From Pseudomonadota bacterium (GTDB lineage: Bacteria; Pseudomonadota; Gammaproteobacteria; Steroidobacterales; Steroidobacteraceae), in assembly GCA_021805275.1 (NCBI GenBank), contig JAJZFQ010000192.1, positions 1 to 64,000 of the forward strand: 64,000 nucleotides of DNA, in the 5' to 3' direction. Below the pieces are notes generated by a model. It searched no databases. It was not told the DNA's origin and was given only the letters and a program-made list of their open reading frames with translations. Of this stretch, positions 28,175 to 35,570 are shown piece by piece (the first letter of the stretch is position 1; each line of letters begins with the position of its first letter). A program made the translations under genes and the position numbers.

Positions 28175-28519
28175 ATGGCTTACTATTCTAAGAAGCTCGA
28201 CGAGGTCTTTCAGGCGTTAGCACATCCAACCCGCCGGGCGGTACTGCAACGCCTAAGCGCGGGAACGGCCTCGACACTTGAGCTCGCGCGTCCTTTCGAA
28301 ATGGCGCTCCCGTCATTCACGCAGCACCTGAACATGCTTGAGAAATCCGGCTTGGTAAAGTCAAAGAAGTCTGGTCGGGTTCGGACCTATGAACTTGCTC
28401 CGAAACGGCTGCAGGCCGTGGAGGAGTGGGTCCTGGATCGACGGAAGCTCTGGGAACGCCGCCTGGATCAGTTGGACGCGTATCTGCTTACTATGAAGGA
28501 GGACGACGATGAGCAGTGA
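28175..28519 (+). CDS. ArsR-family transcriptional regulator
   Basis: 114 residues: KKLDEVFQALAHPTRRAVLQRL, then LPSFTQHLNMLEKSGLV as recognition region and a tail rich in basic and acidic residues (WVLDRRKLWERRLDQLDAYL). Same subfamily as the regulators at 23961 and 35082 but clearly a different sequence. Overlaps the AHSA1 gene by 11 bases. Confidence 0.87.
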   Translation: MAYYSKKLDEVFQALAHPTRRAVLQRLSAGTASTLELARPFEMALPSFTQHLNMLEKSGLVKSKKSGRVRTYELAPKRLQAVEEWVLDRRKLWERRLDQLDAYLLTMKEDDDEQ

Positions 28520-28997
28520 GTTGGACTTGATATTAGAACGGATCGTTGACGTATCGCCTGAGCTGGTATTCAAGGCCTGGACGACACCTAAGCATCTGAT
28601 GCCGTGGTTCTGCCCTAAACCCTACCGGACCACAGACTGCGAAATCGACTTGAAGCCGGGAGGTATATTCTTTGTGCAAATGGCCGACCCCAATGGCAAC
28701 AAGCTGCCGGCGACGCCGGGCTGTTGCCTTGAGATCGTGCCAAGCCGCAAGCTCGTTTGGACCTCTGCGCTCGGGCCTGGTTTCCGACCGCACGATCCTT
28801 CAGTCGCTCCGTGGTTCTTTACGGCGTCGCTCACGTTCGAACCACACGGCAATGGAGGTTGCAAGTACACGGCTACCGCGATCCACGCCAGCAAGGAGCA
28901 CGCCGCCGCACACGAGAAGATGGGCTTCACTCACGGCTGGGCCATTGTGCTGGAGCAGCTGGTGGAATACGTGAAGGCCACTCCGACCCTCCGATGA
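28509..28997 (+). CDS. SRPBCC/AHSA1-domain protein
   Basis: 162 residues: LILERIVDVSPELVFKAWTTP, the tryptophan-rich loop MPWFCPKPYRT, LKPGGIFFVQMADPNG, and the C-terminal helix HEKMGFTHGWAIVLEQLVEYV. The fold binds small hydrophobic molecules; no catalytic function can be assigned. Translated with the ArsR-type gene. Unlike the copy near 24.4 kb it is intact. Confidence 0.85.
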   Translation: MSSELDLILERIVDVSPELVFKAWTTPKHLMPWFCPKPYRTTDCEIDLKPGGIFFVQMADPNGNKLPATPGCCLEIVPSRKLVWTSALGPGFRPHDPSVAPWFFTASLTFEPHGNGGCKYTATAIHASKEHAAAHEKMGFTHGWAIVLEQLVEYVKATPTLR

Positions 28998-29111
28998 GAT
29001 GAAGTGGTCGCTGGTAGCAATCGGCGAATTGAATGCGGTCCAACGCAAGTGTTGATCTCCCGGAGTCGGCCGATAGCGGCGGAGGGCCGTTGGAGTAGGT
29101 TGGAATTGTGC

Positions 29112-29324
29112 TTTTGCCAGTTTCACCGTAGTTTCCAGGAGATCGCTGGGCTGCGAACCGTGGCAAACTCCGCAGGCAGCCCCCTCACTCCCGATCAATC
29201 GTCTCCGACACCTCTAAGTAATTGAAAGCAGATGACTTCTGCGTTGGGGCGCTGCACTTTTACCGTCATTTTCGCCGTCAGAAAATTCTGCACGGGGCCG
29301 ATGGAAGGCAATAGGCCACGAAGG
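29112..29324 (+). repeat. att-like repeat, copy 2 (between cassettes 1 and 2)
   Basis: Left arm TTTTGCCAGTTTCACC, GTTTCC, then GCGAACCGTGGCAAACTC (29153-29170), core TCACTCCC (29185-29192), then GTCTCCGACA, TAAGTA, TTGAAA, TTACCGTCA and CCACGAAGG. Both arms align with copy 3. The whole gap 28998-29406 contains no gene; outside the repeat I see nothing. Confidence 0.75.
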
Positions 29325-29406
29325 CTGAATTCTCCGAAAAGACCCTCGCCCCTCTTCGCCCACTTGAGCGGTGCAGCGGCAAGTAGCGAAAGTCAGCTTC
29401 AGGCCG

Positions 29407-30129
29407 TCAGATCTGCTGATCTACCCGCCTAACCGCTATACCAAAACGTTCAAAGAACTCGCGCTCACCACGCTTCGTTACTCGCAAGATCCGGCTGTCA
29501 AGGTCCTTTAAGACCCATTTTTGCTGAAGTGCAGATTGCAATAACGCTGCCCCAATGGCGCCACCCAGATGTGGACGGCGCTCACTCCAGTCTAAGCAGG
29601 CGCAGGCGATACGCCGACGCAACGTATTCACTACTTCAAACTCGATGCCGCGTGCAGCAAGCGCTCGCGCGCCTGCCGGGGTGACTTCGTACCTACCGTC
29701 GTTGCGCTGTATCTTCGAAAGCCATTTATTGCGCAGAATTTGATCATGCAGCGCGACAGCTACCTCACCTGCCATATGGTCGTAGCACGTGCGGGCCCAT
29801 CTCAAGTGTGTGGGGGTACTCGGAACAAACGGCTTGGACCGCGTTCCGGCGAGCACCATCAACGATTCCAGCGCCGCGGCCACCCTCGCGTCATCGAGAC
29901 TATAGTAGCGATGCTTGCCTTGCGCGAGTACTTTGACCAAGCCCTGATCCCTGAGCCGCGACAGGTGCACGCTCGTGGTGGACGGGCTGACTTCTGCGAT
30001 CACAGCCAGTTCCGTGCTGGTGCGCGCCCGCCCATCCATGAGGCTGCAGAGCATTCTCGCGCGTGCAGGCTCCGCAATCGCGGCAGCCACACGGGCAATT
30101 GAAGCGTCAGCCAGTTCGACATCCATCAT
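29407..30129 (-). CDS. ArsR-type winged-helix regulator, divergent from the P450 operon
   Basis: 240 residues from ATG 30129. Residues about 8-95 are an ArsR-like winged helix (AIAEPARARMLCSLMDG; VSPSTTSVHLSRLRDQGLVKVL; RYYSLDD). A second part of about 140 residues, with WARTCYDHMAGEVAVALHDQ, resembles the extended DNA-binding regulators found in many proteobacteria. It contains CACLDWSERRPHLGG near the end. Only 40 bases separate it from the divergent P450 gene, so it probably controls that operon. Confidence 0.8.
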   Translation of the reverse strand: MMDVELADASIARVAAAIAEPARARMLCSLMDGRARTSTELAVIAEVSPSTTSVHLSRLRDQGLVKVLAQGKHRYYSLDDARVAAALESLMVLAGTRSKPFVPSTPTHLRWARTCYDHMAGEVAVALHDQILRNKWLSKIQRNDGRYEVTPAGARALAARGIEFEVVNTLRRRIACACLDWSERRPHLGGAIGAALLQSALQQKWVLKDLDSRILRVTKRGEREFFERFGIAVRRVDQQI

Positions 30130-30169
30130 TTGATGGTAGACGAAGTGACAGCTTGTTGCTAGGCGGAGA

Positions 30170-31363
30170 ATGCGGGCCATGGAACCCACGAATCCGATTG
30201 CTGCTGCTTCGCATCCCAACCCCTACCCGTACTACCATTCGTTACTCGAGGGCCAGCCGCTTTACTTTGATCAAGAGATACGAATGTGGGTAGCCGCCCA
30301 TGCAAGTTCGGTAGTCCAGGTCTTCGCTGATCGGTCTTGTCGAGTCCGACCCGTGGCTGAGCCGGTTCCGGCCGCTTTGGACCGCCGCGCCGCAGGTGAG
30401 ATTTTTCTACATCTCGTCCGAATGAATGACGGGGACCTCCACGACCGACCGAAACTCGTACTGCAACGGGCATTGTCATCGCTTCCGGCGCCGGCCATAG
30501 ATTCGCAAGCGACAGCGACCGCAGAGCAGCTGCTCCCGACCACCCTCGGCGCGGAAGCATTGACGGCCTGGGTGTACGAAACCCCGGTTGCGGTGGTTGC
30601 CGACTTGATTGGTTTTCCCACCCATGAGCGGTCCGCGATAGCGCGCGATGTTCGGGATTTCGTGGCGTCTCTCTCAGCATTGAGCACACCTGAACAACTC
30701 GACAACGCCAGTGCCGCCGCGCAGCGACTTCTTTCCCGGCTAAGCGACACTCTGGCTTGCTTGCAGCCGAAATCTGCCAACCTGGCATCGTACATTCTTG
30801 CGGATGCGCAGAGCGTTGGTTGGATCGATAAGGACGCTATCGTCGCGAATCTCGTTGGCCTGCTATCCCAGACCTACGAGGCAACCGCGGGGTTGATCGG
30901 CAACTCCATTGTTGCGTTAGCCAGCCACCAGGGCCTCTGGGACGAGATTCGGTCGCGAGTCGACGGGTGGCAGCAACTGGTACACGAGACCAGCCGCTAC
31001 GAAACTCCAGTGCAAAATACGCGTCGGTTTGTCGTTGAATCGACGACCGTACTCGATACCGACCTACAACCGGGCGCCGCCGTCCTGCTCGTGCTGGCGG
31101 CCGCCAATCGAGATCCCAGCGTCAATCCAGATCCCAGGCGATTTCGGGTCGATCGCCCGAACCGGTGCACGTTCACATTCAGCCGCGGCCCGCACGCGTG
31201 TCCAGGGGAAGCGATCGCGCGGAGTATTGCAGCATCCGCCCTGACCGTGCTCGATAGGCGGCTCGACAGCGTTGCCTTGGATCAGCTCGCGTGGAAATGG
31301 AAGCCCTCCCCAAATTGCCGCTTGCCGTTGTTTCACGCTGGAAACGCCACGAGAATCGCATGA
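30170..31363 (+). CDS. Cytochrome P450
   Basis: 397-residue soluble bacterial P450. The K-helix ExxR is E273-R276 (HETSRYETP), and the haem loop is FSRGPHACPG with the axial cysteine C344. The I-helix has SQTYEATAGL where most P450s have AGxDT, so proton delivery may be unusual. Substrate unknown; a redox partner is not encoded nearby. First of three overlapping genes (P450, ABM protein, racemase). Confidence 0.9.
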   Translation: MRAMEPTNPIAAASHPNPYPYYHSLLEGQPLYFDQEIRMWVAAHASSVVQVFADRSCRVRPVAEPVPAALDRRAAGEIFLHLVRMNDGDLHDRPKLVLQRALSSLPAPAIDSQATATAEQLLPTTLGAEALTAWVYETPVAVVADLIGFPTHERSAIARDVRDFVASLSALSTPEQLDNASAAAQRLLSRLSDTLACLQPKSANLASYILADAQSVGWIDKDAIVANLVGLLSQTYEATAGLIGNSIVALASHQGLWDEIRSRVDGWQQLVHETSRYETPVQNTRRFVVESTTVLDTDLQPGAAVLLVLAAANRDPSVNPDPRRFRVDRPNRCTFTFSRGPHACPGEAIARSIAASALTVLDRRLDSVALDQLAWKWKPSPNCRLPLFHAGNATRIA

Positions 31364-31704
31364 TTGCCGTCATATTTGAGGTCGTACCCCACACGCACAC
31401 CAAGCAAACCTACCTGGATATCGCCGCCTCGCTGCGGCCCTTGCTGGACCAAATCGACGGATTCATTTCGATCGAGCGCTTCCAGAGTCTCTCCAATTCC
31501 GAGAAGATCCTGTCACTGTCCTTCTGGCGGGACGAAGAAGCCATCGCCCACTGGCGCACCACCGCGGAGCACCGCAGTGCCCAGGCGAACGGGCGCGCTG
31601 GTATCTTCCAGGACTACCGATTGCGCATTGCCGGGGTCGTTCGCGACTATGGTTTGCGCGATCGTGACCAAGCGCCGGCCGATAGCAAGTGCGTCCATGG
31701 CTAA
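31360..31704 (+). CDS. Antibiotic biosynthesis monooxygenase (ABM) fold protein
   Basis: 114 residues from ATG 31360, which overlaps the P450 stop (ATGA). The sequence has the ferredoxin-like ABM pattern: MIAVIFEVVPHTHTKQTYLDIAASL, the motif DGFISIERFQSLSN, and LSLSFWRDEEAIAHWRTTAEHR. Such proteins act as cofactor-free monooxygenases, haem-degrading enzymes or cyclases, so the exact activity is open. The longer frame from 31291 only overlaps the P450. Confidence 0.8.
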   Translation: MIAVIFEVVPHTHTKQTYLDIAASLRPLLDQIDGFISIERFQSLSNSEKILSLSFWRDEEAIAHWRTTAEHRSAQANGRAGIFQDYRLRIAGVVRDYGLRDRDQAPADSKCVHG

Positions 31705-32467
31705 AATGCCGCAGCGTAAAAAAATCGGGATCTTGGGCGGTACTGGCTGGCCGTCTACCGCCCACTATTACTCGGAGCTCTGTCGGCGCAGCGAATCCCG
31801 TGAACTGCAATTCGACTCCACAAGGCCACCGACGACGCCCGAGATGTGCATTGAGTCGCTGGACCTACGATATGCTGTCTCGCTTGTCGGCGTCGATGGC
31901 GACGAGTTGAGCTGGCAGCGATTTGACGACTACCACCGCATTGCCCTGAAGCGCCTGCAGTCCAGCGGTGCGGACTTCGTCGTCATGGCGAGCAATACGC
32001 CCCATCACCGCTTTTCGGCCATTATCTCAGGCGTCGACATCCCAGTACTCAATTTGTTTGAGGCAGTCGCGCTGCATTGCGAAGCAGAAGGCCATCGAGA
32101 TGTATTTATCCTGGGAACAGCACTGACGATGCGGTCCCAGGTCCTGCGCGATGCGTTCATGGCGAAAGGCATCAACGCCTCGGCTCCGGTTGGCAAGAAC
32201 CACCGCCAGTCCGTGCTGGCGCTCATTTCGACACTACAGCGCGGTGACAGTGAGGATGTAGCACGATCAATCGCCGCGCTCGTTCGCGAGACGACCGGGT
32301 GCCAGTCCACTGCAACGCCTGCTGTATGCCTGGCTTGCACAGAGCTTCCGCTGGCGTTTCCGTCGCATCTCGATCGCGCGAGCTTCGAGTGCGACGGCAT
32401 TGTGTATATCAATCCGTCCGTTGTTCACGTCGAAGCGGCGCTATCGCTAGCATTTTCGGATCATTGA
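31697..32467 (+). CDS. Aspartate/glutamate racemase-family protein lacking the first catalytic cysteine
   Basis: 256 residues; start MPQRKKIGILGGTGWPSTAHYY after the first three residues. The second catalytic cysteine is present (C214 in CLACTELP), but the first, normally in ACNTxH, is serine (S99 in MASNTPHH). Relatives with one cysteine exist (E. coli YgeA has threonine there), so this may act on one stereoisomer or do another proton transfer. The ATG overlaps the ABM gene by eight bases. Confidence 0.83.
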   Translation: MAKMPQRKKIGILGGTGWPSTAHYYSELCRRSESRELQFDSTRPPTTPEMCIESLDLRYAVSLVGVDGDELSWQRFDDYHRIALKRLQSSGADFVVMASNTPHHRFSAIISGVDIPVLNLFEAVALHCEAEGHRDVFILGTALTMRSQVLRDAFMAKGINASAPVGKNHRQSVLALISTLQRGDSEDVARSIAALVRETTGCQSTATPAVCLACTELPLAFPSHLDRASFECDGIVYINPSVVHVEAALSLAFSDH

Positions 32468-32534
32468 GATTATCCGTCTCAAGACCGCGCAGGCCTGAAG
32501 ATAGACTGGCCGCTTGTGAGCACCCGCGTTGGGT

Positions 32535-32748
32535 TTTTGCGAGTTTCACCCCGGTTTCCGGGGTTACCCATTGACCGCGAACCGTGGCAAGCTCGCCGGG
32601 GACCCCTTCTCACTCCCACGCAATTGTGTCCGGCACTTATAAGTGCCTGAAATAACCGGACTTCTACTGAGGGTACGCCACACTTACCGTCAGATCTACC
32701 GCCAAAAACTTCCGCTTGGAGGCGATAGAAGCCGATAGATCACGAAAG
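32535..32748 (+). repeat. att-like repeat, copy 3 (between cassettes 2 and 3)
   Basis: Left arm TTTTTGCGAGTTTCACC, GGTTTCCGG, GCGAACCGTGGCAAGCTC, core TCACTCCCAC (32610-32619), then TTGTGTCCGGCACTTATAAG, CTGAAATAA, TTACCGTCAGATCTACC and TCCGCTTGGAGGCGATAGA. It shares its left half with copy 2 and its right half with copies 1 and 2. The gap 32468-32795 holds only this repeat. Confidence 0.78.
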
Positions 32749-32795
32749 CGAGCGGCCGGTACATGGCGGCGGACTGCCCGTCTTCTTGGTTTCGC

Positions 32796-33227
32796 TCACG
32801 CCTGCGACTCGCGCAAGCGCTCCAGAAACTGCGCTGGCGAGAGAATGGGAATGCCTTCATGGGTCACCAATTCCAGCAGATCACCGTCACCGCTGATGAT
32901 CGCATCGGCCTGTCCAGTCACAGCCAGCGCGAGAAACTTGTCGTCATCAGCATCACGAGAGATTCCGGCCGCTGTTCCGGCGTCCTCATGCCATAGCGCC
33001 AGTTCAACCAGTTCGGACAGGAACAGGTTCCAAGCTTCGGGCTCACGGTACCGTTCGAACTTAGGTCGATCGAGCCGTGACGCCAGCTCACCAAATGTCG
33101 ATTCCGACATCAGTACGTCGATGTCGTGATTCAGAACGGCATCCACCAATTGGCGTGCTGTTCCGGCGGGCGAGATCAGCGCGGCAATCCAGACATTGCT
33201 GTCAATGACCAGGCGTTCAACTTTCAT
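32796..33227 (-). CDS. PIN-domain toxin (PF13470-like)
   Basis: 143 residues from ATG 33227. PIN acidic residues: D in LVIDSNVWIAAL (about 9), E in SESTFGELASRL, D in RDADDDKFLALAV (about 95-100) and D in ISGDGDLL. Probably an RNase toxin of the VapC-like superfamily. It overlaps the preceding antitoxin gene by 11 bases. Confidence 0.85.
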   Translation of the reverse strand: MKVERLVIDSNVWIAALISPAGTARQLVDAVLNHDIDVLMSESTFGELASRLDRPKFERYREPEAWNLFLSELVELALWHEDAGTAAGISRDADDDKFLALAVTGQADAIISGDGDLLELVTHEGIPILSPAQFLERLRESQA

Positions 33228-33468
33228 CCGCGAGCATCGTGTCCAGCGCATCCTCGGTCATGCCATGCGCGGCTGCGTATTCGCCGGCGCGCTGCATGGC
33301 CTGACGCAAGCGTTCGCGCGCGACGCGTTGCCGGCGGGCGTAGCTCTCGGCCGAAATCATCACCACAGAGGGTCGGCCATTTCGGGTGATGCTGACGGGC
33401 TGGCGCTGCGCGGCTTCCATCACTTCGCCAAACCGGTTCTTGGCTTCCAGGGCTGTTATGACTTTCAT
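33217..33468 (-). CDS. Phd/YefM-family antitoxin
   Basis: 83 residues from ATG 33468: KVITALEAKNRFGEVMEAAQ, then QPVSITRNGRPSVVMISAE, the Phd/YefM DNA-binding half, followed by a helical arginine-rich C-terminus that should wrap the toxin. Upstream in-frame ATGs lie inside the operator and were not chosen. Represses its own operon through the 33466-33491 site. Confidence 0.85.
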   Translation of the reverse strand: MKVITALEAKNRFGEVMEAAQRQPVSITRNGRPSVVMISAESYARRQRVARERLRQAMQRAGEYAAAHGMTEDALDTMLADES

Positions 33469-33491
33469 AATAGCCATAATAGCTATTATGG
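33466..33491. promoter_or_regulatory. Operator of the Phd-PIN operon
   Basis: CCATAATAG and CTATTATGG (33474-33491) form a perfect 18-bp palindrome, and an extra half-site CATAATAG (33466-33473) lies next to it, running into the antitoxin start codon. Confidence 0.7.
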
Positions 33492-33527
33492 ATGGAACAG
33501 GCAAAAAAATAAACTCATATGTTAAAT

Positions 33528-33653
33528 ACCGACTTGGTCGCCTTCTCGCCGCGCCACACGGCGGGTCATGGTGATCACGTGCCGAATATTGACCACATGG
33601 CTGACGCCTTCGCATCAATCAATGGCTTACGACGGCAATCGGTACCAAGTCGG
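33528..33653. repeat. Inverted repeat with 10-bp arms
   Basis: CCGACTTGGT (33529-33538) and ACCAAGTCGG (33644-33653) are exact inverted copies about 105 bases apart, in the 190-base gap upstream of the Phd-PIN operon. No ORF lies between them that I can support. Confidence 0.4.
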
Positions 33654-33683
33654 CGCGCCCGTACACTCACTTGCTTTCTGCAC

Positions 33684-34313
33684 TTAGTCATCGAGTCCAA
33701 GGCCTTTCAATATCCTCGGCGCATGCTTCGCCACCCGGGCTGCGCGAGTGACCGATTGCTTGGCGCCACCAAAATGCAGCAAGTACCCCTTCTGCCTGCC
33801 TGGGGTTAGCGCCTGAAATGCTTCGGCCAATCTTGGATCATCATCCAATCTTTCTAGAAATTCCTCCGGCATATCGAATTGCTCCGCGCTCTTCATCTTT
33901 ACCTTGGCGCCGGACTTTTCAACTGCAATAGCTTCACTGATATAGGCCTTAACAATCGCATTTTGCCTGTTGATATCCACAATCGCGGCAAACCGGATCT
34001 GCCTTGCGGCCTGCACATTCTTGGTCTGCTGCACGAGGATGCCCTTGGGGTCCTTAAGCAAAGCGCCTTTCATAAAGAGCAAAGCGCAATAATCCTTGAA
34101 GCCGTGGATCAACACCACGTTTTCACCATTGAGGTCATAGCATGCTTGACCCCATTTTAGTTCTTCGTTGAGTCCTGACTCGAGACAGAGTTGGCGGAGT
34201 GCAGCAAATTCAGCGCTCCAGCGAATCTCCTTCTCGTGAACCTTACTGACCAATGGATTCATTGTCCGGGTGGAATTGGATGGCAACCGCTCGCTCGGGC
34301 GCGATTTCTTCAC
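33684..34313 (-). CDS. YdeI/DUF1801-like protein
   Basis: 209 residues, soluble. Contains LKWGQACYDLNGENVVLIHGFKDYCALLFMKGALLKDPKG, whose pattern (here broken into LKWGQACY and CALLFMKGALLKD) is typical of DUF1801/YdeI proteins, and a C-terminal TPGRQKGYLLHFGGAKQ-type tail seen in YdeI. Function unknown. ATG 34313 overlaps the upstream stop by four bases; ATG 34259 is an alternative start. Confidence 0.7.
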   Translation of the reverse strand: MKKSRPSERLPSNSTRTMNPLVSKVHEKEIRWSAEFAALRQLCLESGLNEELKWGQACYDLNGENVVLIHGFKDYCALLFMKGALLKDPKGILVQQTKNVQAARQIRFAAIVDINRQNAIVKAYISEAIAVEKSGAKVKMKSAEQFDMPEEFLERLDDDPRLAEAFQALTPGRQKGYLLHFGGAKQSVTRAARVAKHAPRILKGLGLDD

Positions 34314-34549
34314 GGCGCGCCCCTGTAGCGCCGCCCCACCTTATAGGGCAGCGCGAATAGGTATAGGCCCGTTAGCAGCAGCACGGCGAGCGGGAGCAGC
34401 GGCGAGGAGGTTATCCATGCCGGCGGAGCTCCCTTTGCTCTCACGATGAAATTGGCAATGACAGTTGCTGTGAAGGCAATGGACACCGATCGATGTAACT
34501 GGCGGATTGAGGGTCCCGCAACTGAGTTTTGAGTGTTGGACATGCTCAA
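34310..34549 (-). CDS. Small membrane protein of unknown function
   Basis: 79 residues with two hydrophobic helices (VSIAFTATVIANFIV and LLPLAVLLLTGLYLFALPY) and a basic end. Four-base overlaps on both sides place it in the ArsR-AHSA1 operon. I do not recognise a named family. Confidence 0.6.
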   Translation of the reverse strand: MSMSNTQNSVAGPSIRQLHRSVSIAFTATVIANFIVRAKGAPPAWITSSPLLPLAVLLLTGLYLFALPYKVGRRYRGAP

Positions 34550-35085
34550 TCACTCGTGTCAAATTGCTTGGAGTACTCCGCGTTCAGCCGTTGCCACCCT
34601 TCAAACTTCATGGTTTCAGGGCCGACAATGCGCCGATGGGAGTCCCCGCTCAGTGCCTGATCCAGAACGTCAAAGCAGATGTGCCAGCCGGCAGCGCCCA
34701 TGGAGATGTAACGGCGATCGATGTTGTGCCGCAGCGTCAGGCGGGTCCCGCCGTCAAACTCCTCAAGTTCCCAGCGCAGGTCTCCGTCACCCCACCGAAA
34801 CTCTAGGACCTTGGGCTCGACGGCACGTTTGATTGTGGTCTGCGAAATCATTGGAGCGGGTGTGCCCACCGTATTCAGCTTCACCGTGGTTCCCGCAATG
34901 CCGAGGTTTCCGTCCGCGTCGAACGGCGCCCACTCGCGCAGCTGGGCCGGGTCCGTGAGCGCCGACCAGACCCTCTGAGGCGAGTGCCGCAGCTGTCTGA
35001 CCAGCACCAGAGTCCAGTTCTCGCCATCCTTTTGAACCCGCGCAAGGTTTGCGGGCCCCGGCATGTACTGCTTTGGTGTTGTCAC
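34546..35085 (-). CDS. SRPBCC/AHSA1-domain protein
   Basis: 179 residues: LVLVRQLRHSPQRVWSALTDPAQLREWAPF, then VLEFRWGDGDLRWELEE and GGTRLTLRHNIDR, typical of AHSA1 proteins, with a C-terminal helix AGWHICFDVLDQAL. Translationally coupled to the ArsR-type gene upstream (ATGA overlap). Ligand unknown. Confidence 0.85.
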   Translation of the reverse strand: MTTPKQYMPGPANLARVQKDGENWTLVLVRQLRHSPQRVWSALTDPAQLREWAPFDADGNLGIAGTTVKLNTVGTPAPMISQTTIKRAVEPKVLEFRWGDGDLRWELEEFDGGTRLTLRHNIDRRYISMGAAGWHICFDVLDQALSGDSHRRIVGPETMKFEGWQRLNAEYSKQFDTSD

Positions 35086-35426
35086 CGTTGCGCCCTCGAC
35101 TTCCCTTTTTTGTGCTGCGCGGTTTTGGTTCGATCGAGGTGGTGCTCAAGCGCGTCCACCTGCGCCAACCAGTATCTGCGGAACGGCGCCATCCACGCAT
35201 CCAACTCCTGCAGCGTTTCAGGGAGGATGCGATAGACACGTCGTTGCGCATCAACGGTTGACTCTACGAAGCCCCCTTCTCGCAGCACACGCAGATGTTT
35301 GGAGACCGAAGGTTGCGAGAGATTGAGCGCTGCCTCGATATCCCCGACGGTGCGCTCGCCATTGGCAAGGAGCGTCAGGATGGCACGGCGACTTGGCTCA
35401 GCGAGGATAGTGAATGCGGATTTCAC
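35082..35426 (-). CDS. ArsR-family transcriptional regulator
   Basis: 114 residues: KSAFTILAEPSRRAILTLLANG, LSQPSVSKHLRVLREGGFV, VYRILPETLQELDAWMAPFRRYW. I chose GTG at 35426, where the family begins; the GTG at 35450 would put the coding sequence across the promoter. First gene of the operon running to 33684. Probably a self-repressor through the site at 35431-35474. Confidence 0.85.
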   Translation of the reverse strand: MKSAFTILAEPSRRAILTLLANGERTVGDIEAALNLSQPSVSKHLRVLREGGFVESTVDAQRRVYRILPETLQELDAWMAPFRRYWLAQVDALEHHLDRTKTAQHKKGKSRAQR

Positions 35427-35430
35427 GGGT

Positions 35431-35474
35431 GTTAATATGCCGATATCCACATATACGTGTCAAGGCATATTAAC
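35431..35474 (-). promoter_or_regulatory. Promoter between the arms of an inverted repeat
   Basis: GTTAATATGCC (35431-35441) and GGCATATTAAC (35464-35474) are a perfect 11-bp inverted repeat. On the minus strand, TTGACA (35463-35458) and CATATT (18-bp spacer) form a promoter whose -10 lies in the lower arm and whose -35 touches the upper arm. Transcription would start about at the GTG, so the message is probably leaderless. Confidence 0.65.
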
Positions 35475-35570
35475 GGTGAATTTCAATTGGCCAGCTGGGT
35501 CGTGTGCAAATGGCTTTCGGACGTGCCGGCATCCATAACCCGGAGCGTTTCGCTGAGAAAATACACAAAG

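Noticed and set aside
27176..32748. The repeats as ends of insertion sequences
   Set aside because: No transposase or target-site duplication is seen, and the copies are in direct orientation with the guaA end as core, which fits site-specific integration better.
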